A program made the translations under genes and the position numbers. Of a stretch of 5,679 nucleotides of DNA, positions 1-4,527 are shown one piece after another (within the stretch, counting starts at the first letter, position 1; each line of letters opens with the position of its first letter). The notes below the pieces were generated by a model, which did no database searches, was not told the origin of the DNA, and saw only the letters and a list, made by a program, of their open reading frames with translations. The DNA lies in the NCBI GenBank assembly GCA_903958285.1, contig CAJBSR010000384.1, positions 1 through 5,679 on the forward strand, written 5' to 3'. Source of the DNA: an uncultured Sphingomonadales bacterium. GTDB lineage: Bacteria; Pseudomonadota; Alphaproteobacteria; Sphingomonadales; Sphingomonadaceae.

Positions 1-1
1 C

Positions 2-220
2 ACCGGTCAGCGTTCTGGGCCGCTTCGTGCCGGAGAACGCCTTGCCATTGCCGTTAGCCCGTTGACGGATATGCTCACGCCCAACGTCTTGTCTCGTTAT
101 CGTTCTATTCCTGCGCAGAGCGTGGCCCAGGCCATGGCCGAGCTCACCGGTGCTCAGGAGGCGGGGGAATTTATCCATCACAATGACGACATGCGGGCCA
201 TTATCTCCAAAACGGACTAA
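2..220 (+). CDS. NAD(P)H-binding Rossmann-fold oxidoreductase, C-terminal fragment
   Basis: Only the last 72 codons are present; the gene enters from the left edge and ends at TAA 218-220. The visible residues include LRAGERLAIAVSPL (residues 8-21) followed by SRYRSIPAQSVAQAM (31-45). This resembles the C-terminal part of atypical short-chain dehydrogenases of the NAD(P)H-binding, HTATIP2/TIP30-like family, where a 'RPGERL' segment and an 'RYR-IPA-VA-AM' segment follow each other and the protein ends in a short 'H-ND--R-I' tail. Here that tail is IHHNDDMRAI. The nucleotide-binding N-terminus lies outside the window, so neither cofactor nor substrate can be read. Function beyond 'probable NAD(P)-dependent oxidoreductase or nucleotide-sugar-epimerase-like protein' is not supported. 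The frame and stop are clear; the family name rests on pattern memory. Confidence 0.75.
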   Translation, partial: TGQRSGPLRAGERLAIAVSPLTDMLTPNVLSRYRSIPAQSVAQAMAELTGAQEAGEFIHHNDDMRAIISKTD

Positions 221-404
221 GTTTGCATAATCGGTTGATGATTCAAGCCTCTGTCACTGCGCTGTTAATCCGGCATTTCTATAGTTTTTGGTTTCCGTGC
301 TTCGCTCAAGCCCCCCCTCTTGGTCGATAACGGATGAATATCGGCGCGACTTATCGCCAAAATGGTTTCAATACGGAATTCGTCATTGCGTGTGGGGATG
401 CAAT
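221..404. promoter_or_regulatory. Intergenic region with possible promoter for the winged-helix gene
   Basis: This 184-base gap is more AT-rich than its flanks and should hold the promoter of the downstream regulator. TATAGT at 280-285 matches five of six bases of a sigma70 -10 box, but no convincing -35 lies 16-18 bases upstream. A 6-bp inverted repeat CGATAA (325-330) and TTATCG (351-356), 20 bases apart, would lie inside the 5' leader if that promoter is used, and could be an operator or chance. No clear terminator hairpin follows the upstream oxidoreductase. The frame of the downstream gene stays open back to a TTG at 288, but the residues this would add look non-coding. Confidence 0.3.
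394..398 (+). promoter_or_regulatory. Ribosome binding site deciding the start of the winged-helix gene
   Basis: GGGGA lies six bases before ATG 405. The in-frame TTG at 288 has no purine-rich site at the usual distance, so this site favours the 308-residue form over a 347-residue form. Confidence 0.5.
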
Positions 405-1331
405 ATGAATTCAGCGGGTTTCGAAGCGCTCATGAGACCAAGAGCCGTCATCGTGTCCGATACATCTATGGGCGTTGATGATGCGCAGCGCGCCTTGCGT
501 GCCTGTGCGTGCGACATCGTCAACCAGATTGACTTGAAGGAGGCCGCGGCGGTCCTGCAGGACGGTCCGCTGCCGGATCTTGTTGTTCTGTCGTTAAGTG
601 AGGCCGTGCCGGTTCACATTGCCGGGCCCATTGATCAGATATCCAGCCTAACCTCCTCTCTGCATTGTCCATTGGTCCTTTCTGCGCCGATGGGTGTTAT
701 AGACGCCCTGTCTGCCGAGGTCTGGAAACGAAGCGAGGCGTTGCTGTCTGAACCCACTGACGTTGATTTTGCAGCGGCCATTGCGGTTGCAATTGGTGGG
801 TCGCGCCAACAATTGCATGACGTGGCACGCGATATGGAATCGGCACGCCTACAGCGTCTGGCCGACGAGGTCGGGCGTATCGCAAGGACGCTCGCGACCC
901 TCTCCGTTTCAACGCCTATGTCGGGTGACAATGTGGGGGATGTCCGTCCCTCATTTCTGGGTGAACCTGTCCTTATTGAAGTGGAACCCAGTGCGTCGGA
1001 AGTGCGGGCCGTAATTCGCATGCGGCGCCTGCGGGAACGCTTTTTTGATCGAGACCTTTTTGCGGACCCGGCTTGGGATATGCTGCTCGACTTGATGGCT
1101 GCCCGGATTGAGCGGGTGCAGGTTGCCGTGTCTAGCCTCTGCATCGCAGCCAGTGTCCCGCCAACGACGGCGCTGCGCTGGATCAAGACGATGACGGACG
1201 CTGGTTTGTTTGACCGGATTGCCGATCCGGATGACGGCAGGCGGATATTCATTCGCCTATCAGATTCTGCCGCCGACAAGCTGGCGCGCTATTTCTCGGC
1301 ACTCCGAACGGCCAATGAAGTCGTGATCTGA
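405..1331 (+). CDS. Pseudo-receiver / MarR-like winged-helix transcriptional regulator
   Basis: This 308-residue protein is probably a DNA-binding regulator. Residues about 12-120 look like a degenerate response-regulator receiver: a strand RAVIVSDT, then PDLVVLSLSE where a phosphoacceptor Asp would be expected and Ser63 stands instead. Residues about 145-176 form a charged helical linker that could dimerise. Residues about 219-302 are a winged helix: FADPAWDMLLDL, then the helix-turn-helix VSSLCIAASVPPTTALRWIK, then the wing DPDDGRRIFIRLSD. This C-terminal module is familiar from sphingomonad MarR-like proteins. I chose ATG 405 because GGGGA at 394-398 gives a Shine-Dalgarno six bases upstream. 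A TTG at 288 would add 39 residues that resemble no domain and would precede the best -10 box. It lies 56 bases before the crotonase gene on the same strand and may control it, which is inference. No signal peptide or membrane segment is visible. Confidence 0.82.
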   Translation: MNSAGFEALMRPRAVIVSDTSMGVDDAQRALRACACDIVNQIDLKEAAAVLQDGPLPDLVVLSLSEAVPVHIAGPIDQISSLTSSLHCPLVLSAPMGVIDALSAEVWKRSEALLSEPTDVDFAAAIAVAIGGSRQQLHDVARDMESARLQRLADEVGRIARTLATLSVSTPMSGDNVGDVRPSFLGEPVLIEVEPSASEVRAVIRMRRLRERFFDRDLFADPAWDMLLDLMAARIERVQVAVSSLCIAASVPPTTALRWIKTMTDAGLFDRIADPDDGRRIFIRLSDSAADKLARYFSALRTANEVVI

Positions 1332-1387
1332 GGCCGTGACTTGACGTCTGCGTAAAGTCCCGCAATCTGACGGCAAAGGAGAGCCCG

Positions 1388-2170
1388 ATGCCGTTGGTGA
1401 CTATCGATCAGGAAGGCAGCATTGCTGTCGTCACGTTAAACCGCCCTGAGGCGATGAATGCGCTCTCGGCAGCTTTGCGGGTGGAACTGGCCCAGGTGAT
1501 GCGCGCGGTGGAGGCGGATGACACGATCCGCGCTGTCGTCTTGACGGGTGCTGGAGAGCGGGCCTTTACCGCCGGGCTCGATCTGAAGGAATTGGGCGCC
1601 GACACAAGCAATTTGGGCGCCGCGAATGCGACGGCCGCCGAGCAGAATCCTGTGCGGGCGATCGAGCAGTGTTCCAAGCCTGTGATCGGTGCGATCAACG
1701 GCGTCGCGATTACTGGCGGGTTTGAAGTCGCGTTGGCCTGTGATGTGCTGATCGCTTCAACCAATGCCCGCTTTGCCGATACGCATGGGCGCGTCGGCAT
1801 TATGCCGGGCTGGGGCCTATCGCAAAAGCTCTCGCGCCTGATCGGCATCTACCGCGCGCGTGAACTGTCCTTCACCGGCAACTTCCTCGATGCAGAAACG
1901 GCCTGCGCCTGGGGGCTGGTGAACAGAGTTGTCAGCCCGCAAGACTTGCTGCCGACGGCCCGACAGCTGGCGCAGGACATGGCCAGCATGGATCCTGTTA
2001 TGCAGCGCAACTACAAAGCCCTCATCAATGATGGTTTTGCGCTGCCATTTGGTGAGGCGATGGCGCTGGAAGCGGCACGATCAACGCAGATGAACGGGCA
2101 GGTTTCCGCGGACGAGGTTGAAGCGCGTCGTCGCGAAGTCATGGACCGTGGCCGCGGGCAGGCGAGCTAA
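1388..2170 (+). CDS. Enoyl-CoA hydratase/isomerase (crotonase) family protein
   Basis: This 260-residue protein has full crotonase length. The fold signature is clear: NRPEAMNALS (18-27), the oxyanion-hole segment AFTAGLDLKEL (59-69), and AINGVAITGGFEVALACD (102-119) with the second oxyanion region and Glu113, which aligns with Glu144 of rat mitochondrial enoyl-CoA hydratase. The second catalytic glutamate of that enzyme, Glu164, falls exactly 20 residues further, and here that position is His133 in FADTHGRVGIMPGWG. A classical hydratase should have Glu at both sites, so delta3,delta2-enoyl-CoA isomerase or another crotonase reaction is as likely as hydration. It acts on acyl-CoA thioesters in the cytoplasm, and family members usually form trimers or hexamers. 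ATG 1388 has a strong Shine-Dalgarno (AGGAG at 1377-1381). The reductase gene begins 48 bases downstream, suggesting co-transcription. The family is certain; the exact reaction and substrate are not. Confidence 0.93.
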   Translation: MPLVTIDQEGSIAVVTLNRPEAMNALSAALRVELAQVMRAVEADDTIRAVVLTGAGERAFTAGLDLKELGADTSNLGAANATAAEQNPVRAIEQCSKPVIGAINGVAITGGFEVALACDVLIASTNARFADTHGRVGIMPGWGLSQKLSRLIGIYRARELSFTGNFLDAETACAWGLVNRVVSPQDLLPTARQLAQDMASMDPVMQRNYKALINDGFALPFGEAMALEAARSTQMNGQVSADEVEARRREVMDRGRGQAS

Positions 2171-2218
2171 ATTTGAAGAACCGATTAGATATCAAGAGTC
2201 ATTCAGGAGAAGGCGGCA

Positions 2219-3010
2219 ATGCAGACATTTAGAGACGGGCTGTTGGACGGCAAGGTCGCCTTTGTGGCGGGCGGAACAAGCGGCATCAATTTGGGCATTG
2301 CAAAACGCTATGCGCAACTGGGGGCCAAGGTCGCCGTGGTCGGGCGCAACCCTGAAAAGGCGGCGAATGCGGCGGCTGAAATCGGCTCGGATGCACTCGG
2401 CCTTTCAGCAGATGTCCGTGATTACGGCGCCATTCGCGGTGCGATGGAACACGTCGTTGACCGGTTTGGAAAGATGGACATTGTCGTATCGGGCGCTGCG
2501 GGCAATTTCCTCGCGCCGGTGCTGGGCATGTCGGCCAATGCATTCCGCACGGTTGTCGATATTGATCTCAACGGGACGTTCAATGTGTTCCGCGGGTGTC
2601 ACGATCTCCTGAACACGCCGGGCGCATCGCTCATCGCAATTACGGCGGGACAGGCGGTCAACGCGTCGGCACTTCAGGCTCATGCGTGTGCTGCGAAGGC
2701 GGGCATCAACCAGTTGATCCGTGTGCTCGCTCTGGAATGGGGGCCGCATGTCCGCGTCAACGGCATTTCGCCGGGGCCGATTTCGAATACAGAAGGCATG
2801 GCGCGTCTCGCGCCTGACGCCGACTCTCGGCAGAAGCATTATGATCGCATCGCGATGAAGCGTTGGGGTGAAATTGAGGAAGTCGCGGAATGCGCGGTTT
2901 TCCTCTCTTCGCCTGCGGCCGGCTATATCACCGGAACAATCCTGGATTGCGATGGCGGCTCTCAGGTTGGCGATGCATCCCGGATCGACCTTGCCAAAGG
3001 CATGGCCTGA
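2219..3010 (+). CDS. SDR-family oxidoreductase, 2,4-dienoyl-CoA reductase (DECR2-like) type
   Basis: This 263-residue classical-length short-chain dehydrogenase has the nucleotide-binding motif GGTSGINLG (18-26). After strand 2 it has GRN (42-44) with no acidic residue, which points to NADPH rather than NADH. Segments AAGNFLAPVLGMSANAF (93-109), DIDLNGTFNV (114-123), ALEWGPHVRVNGISPGPIS (171-189) and NTEGMARL closely follow eukaryotic peroxisomal 2,4-dienoyl-CoA reductase. The SDR catalytic Tyr of YxxxK is absent: the site reads ACAAK with Ala156 and Lys160, as in the peroxisomal enzyme. Asp116 sits where that enzyme, as I recall, has its proposed catalytic Asp. The likely reaction is NADPH-dependent reduction of 2,4-dienoyl-CoA to 3-enoyl-CoA. 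ATG 2219 has AGGAGA at 2205-2210. It follows the crotonase closely and converges on a small opposite-strand gene. A generic SDR with another acyl-CoA substrate is the alternative. Confidence 0.88.
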   Translation: MQTFRDGLLDGKVAFVAGGTSGINLGIAKRYAQLGAKVAVVGRNPEKAANAAAEIGSDALGLSADVRDYGAIRGAMEHVVDRFGKMDIVVSGAAGNFLAPVLGMSANAFRTVVDIDLNGTFNVFRGCHDLLNTPGASLIAITAGQAVNASALQAHACAAKAGINQLIRVLALEWGPHVRVNGISPGPISNTEGMARLAPDADSRQKHYDRIAMKRWGEIEEVAECAVFLSSPAAGYITGTILDCDGGSQVGDASRIDLAKGMA

Positions 3011-3022
3011 TCAAGGTCAGGC
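3005..3022. terminator. Short inverted repeat containing both convergent stop codons
   Basis: GCCTGA (3005-3010) and TCAGGC (3017-3022) are perfect complements around a six-base loop. The left arm contains the stop of the reductase and the right arm, read on the minus strand, contains the stop of the small Cys-rich gene. The symmetric position suggests a bidirectional terminator or 3'-end stabilising hairpin. The stem has only six pairs and no T-run follows on either strand, so an intrinsic terminator is not proven. Confidence 0.35.
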
Positions 3023-3217
3023 GGCGAACCGCGTGAACAGGTGAGGCAGTGCGGCATCGGACTGCCATGCGGGTTGCGCGGCGACCTTCCCGGCTAAGAG
3101 GATCGCTCCGCCCGGCCTTTCGCTGGCGTAAGCGGTGAACCGGTGCAGGCAATGGACCACGGCGAAGCTAATGTTCGGGTCGCCCAGTGGGCAGATGTCG
3201 CACAGGCATTCGGTCAT
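3017..3217 (-). CDS. Small Cys-rich hypothetical protein (66 aa)
   Basis: I do not recognise this protein. Three things argue that it is a real gene. AGGA lies eight bases before the ATG (its complement is at 3215-3217). About 80% of its codons end in G or C by my count, as in genuine genes here. It ends neatly six bases from the convergent reductase stop without overlapping it. The N-terminus carries Cys4, Cys6 and Cys9 (CxCxxC), with His22, Cys23 and His25 further on, a set that could bind a metal ion. The middle has a short alternating hydrophobic stretch, and the C-terminus ends in LFTRFAA. There is no signal peptide or clear membrane helix. It lies downstream of the LacI-family gene on the same strand, 152 bases away, so it could have its own promoter. 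Function is unknown. Confidence 0.6.
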   Translation of the reverse strand: MTECLCDICPLGDPNISFAVVHCLHRFTAYASERPGGAILLAGKVAAQPAWQSDAALPHLFTRFAA

Positions 3218-3369
3218 TTTGGTGATCCTATAACGCTCAATCTGATTGTTTTGTCAGGCAGTTGGGCTCGGCGGGCAATTCCGTAGAAAGCCTGAACAGT
3301 AGTTTCACGCAGATTGCTTGGTTCTGAGGCGACACAATCGGTGTGCGTCGCTTCACTTCTCTCGGGGGC
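3218..3369. other. Intergenic region between LacI-family gene and small Cys-rich gene
   Basis: This 152-base gap shows no convincing coding frame. On the minus strand it holds a hairpin just after the LacI-family stop (listed separately) and a possible weak promoter before the small gene: CTGACA, five of six matches to a -35 box, then TATAGG after 19 bases. That -10 would overlap the ribosome binding site, which makes the promoter doubtful. No repeat is visible. Confidence 0.4.
3329..3351 (-). terminator. Hairpin downstream of the LacI-family gene
   Basis: GCGACACA (3329-3336) pairs with TGTG and TCGC (3342-3345, 3348-3351) across a five-base loop and a two-base bulge. It begins about 18 bases beyond the minus-strand stop at 3370-3372, where a terminator would be expected. 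No T-run follows on the minus strand, so it is a weak or factor-dependent terminator at best. Confidence 0.3.
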
Positions 3370-4398
3370 TCAGCGTCGGCTGCTGCCGCGGATCTGGAGG
3401 TTGACGGGGACGGGCTGGCCATCGCCTTTGCGGTCCTGAATGGCCGCGATGACATTGTCGACAAGCTGTTCGCCTGCCTTCACCAGATCCTGCTCAATCG
3501 TCGTCAGCGTGGGATAGGCATAAAGACCGGCGCGGATGCCATCAAAGCCGACAACGGCGACGTTGCCCGGCACGTCTATGTGCAGTTCCTGCAGCTTTTG
3601 CAGGGCGCCAATGGCGAACAGATCGGTGGCTGCAAAAATGCCGTCAAAGCTGATGCCGGATCCAATCAGGCGCGCGACCGCTTCGGCGCCTTGAATTTCC
3701 TTGTCGGCCCCGTCGGGCATTACAGCGAGAATGGGTGCGCGTCCTGCCTTCGACAATTCGTCGGCAAATCCGGCATAGCGCGCCGTAAACTGCTGCGGCC
3801 CATCTCCGGTCGGGCCGATAAATGCGATACGTTCACAGCCCTGATCGAGAAGATGTCGCGCCGCCAGAGCGCCCCCTGCATGGTTATCCGCGCGCACCGC
3901 TGTTTCTGTCTCATAGGGAGATCCCCAAAAGACGACCGAATATCCCTCATCGGCAAGGCCCTTAAAGTGCTGCCATGCGTCGACGTTCTGCGAACTGCCA
4001 ATGACGATCAGGCCGTCGGCCTGACTACTGTCTTCATAGGACCCGTAAAGCTGGCCACCAATGTCCTGAAACGACACGAGCAGGCCATAGCCCCGGGCGG
4101 CGGCAGATGCGGCCACGCAGCCGAGCAGCGAGAAATAAAAGGGGTTGATGGCGGTCGGGCCTTCATCGGGCCTATGGAGCACGACAAGAGCGAGCGTCTT
4201 CGTGCTTTGCGTCCGCAAACGGGCCGCGGCCTGGTTGATCGAATAGTTTAGCTCTTTGGCCGCGAGCAGAACGCGCTGGCGCATGGCCGGGCTGACATTG
4301 CTGTTTCCGTTCAGTGCACGGGACACAGTGGATTGTGCAATCCCCAGCTTATAGGCAATGTCATAAGCCGTTGTCCGGCGGGCGCGTTGCTTCCCCAT
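3370..4398 (-). CDS. LacI-family transcriptional regulator
   Basis: This 342-residue protein has family-typical length and order. Residues 10-30 form the LacI helix-turn-helix, TAYDIAYKLGIAQSTVSRAL, with the recognition helix at STVSRAL. Residues 55-64 are the hinge helix (NQAAARLRTQ), with Leu61 placed to enter the minor groove. The rest is a periplasmic-binding-protein-like effector and dimer domain: NPFYFSLLGCV (85-95), ADGLIVIG (127-134), GCERIAFIGPTGDG (187-200), DGIFAATDLFAIG (262-274) and VAVVGFDGI (280-288). The effector is probably a sugar or sugar derivative, but no carbohydrate gene is in view. I chose the ATG at 4396-4398 because MGKQRARRTTAYDIA matches usual LacI N-termini. The frame is open further upstream, including an ATG at 4459-4461, but that extension looks non-homologous. 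The gene is divergent from the HerA-like ATPase and may regulate itself through the palindrome at 4424-4437. Confidence 0.93.
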   Translation of the reverse strand: MGKQRARRTTAYDIAYKLGIAQSTVSRALNGNSNVSPAMRQRVLLAAKELNYSINQAAARLRTQSTKTLALVVLHRPDEGPTAINPFYFSLLGCVAASAAARGYGLLVSFQDIGGQLYGSYEDSSQADGLIVIGSSQNVDAWQHFKGLADEGYSVVFWGSPYETETAVRADNHAGGALAARHLLDQGCERIAFIGPTGDGPQQFTARYAGFADELSKAGRAPILAVMPDGADKEIQGAEAVARLIGSGISFDGIFAATDLFAIGALQKLQELHIDVPGNVAVVGFDGIRAGLYAYPTLTTIEQDLVKAGEQLVDNVIAAIQDRKGDGQPVPVNLQIRGSSRR

Positions 4399-4523
4399 GC
4401 ACCCGCCATAGAACAGACATTCGGTGCTGAACAGCACTGCGTTTTTGGCAGCTTTCCACATGTGAATACCACCGGCGCGAACATGGGCTTGTTGCCAACC
4501 CATGGAGCCGCCATGGCAAGGGG
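4399..4523. promoter_or_regulatory. Divergent promoter region of LacI-family and HerA-like genes
   Basis: This 125-base region must contain the starts of both divergent genes. TTGGCA at 4445-4450 could be a -35 box toward the ATPase, but the bases 16-18 further on are poor as a -10. It contains a near-palindrome at 4424-4437, the palindrome CACATGTG (4457-4464), two CCATGG copies (4500-4505 and 4511-4516) and the inverted pair TTGCCA/TGGCAA (4492-4497 and 4514-4519). No promoter can be placed with certainty. Confidence 0.45.
4424..4437. promoter_or_regulatory. Candidate operator palindrome upstream of the LacI-family gene
   Basis: GTGCTG and CAGCAC are perfect 6-bp arms around AA. The element begins 26 bases upstream of the LacI-family start. 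LacI-type dimers bind even-spaced palindromes and often repress their own genes, so this is a reasonable autoregulatory site. LacI-family sites commonly have a central CG, which this one lacks. Confidence 0.35.
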
Positions 4524-4527
4524 GTGA
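4504..4527 (+). promoter_or_regulatory. Unusual translation start region of the HerA-like gene
   Basis: The only usable in-frame start is GTG 4524, whose purine-rich AAGGGG abuts the codon with no normal spacing. A better-looking start lies just upstream: GGAG (4504-4507), five bases, then ATG 4513. That ATG is out of frame and reads MARG before TGA 4525-4527, which overlaps the GTG as GTGA. This looks like translational coupling from a four-codon leader. Alternatively one G is missing from the five-G run 4520-4524; one more G would put ATG 4513 in frame with the ATPase. Confidence 0.45.

Noticed and set aside
288..404. 39-residue N-terminal extension of the winged-helix regulator from TTG 288
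   Set aside because: No ribosome binding site, no domain-like sequence, and a possible -10 box at 280-285 would place the transcript start after the TTG.
635..1279. Long minus-strand open frame of 214 codons across the winged-helix gene
   Set aside because: It is antisense to a well-supported gene and its product is an Arg/Ser-rich sequence typical of shadow frames in GC-rich DNA.
1341..1369. TTGACG at 1341-1346 as a -35 box for the crotonase operon
   Set aside because: The -35 is good, but the bases 16-18 downstream do not resemble a -10 box, so I do not list a promoter. The operon could also be read from the regulator's promoter.
2118..2612. Plus-strand open frame of 164 codons overlapping the crotonase end and reductase start
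   Set aside because: It overlaps two solid genes in another frame, and its composition (Arg, Trp and Ser rich) is that of a shadow.
2928..3152. Minus-strand 74-codon frame overlapping the reductase end and the small Cys-rich gene
   Set aside because: It overlaps the small gene in another frame, runs into the reductase, and is Arg-rich with no ribosome binding site worth noting.
3343..4251. Plus-strand open frame of 302 codons antisense to the LacI-family gene
   Set aside because: The minus strand encodes a complete LacI protein with all expected motifs; the opposite frame has no recognisable domain and no convincing ribosome binding site.
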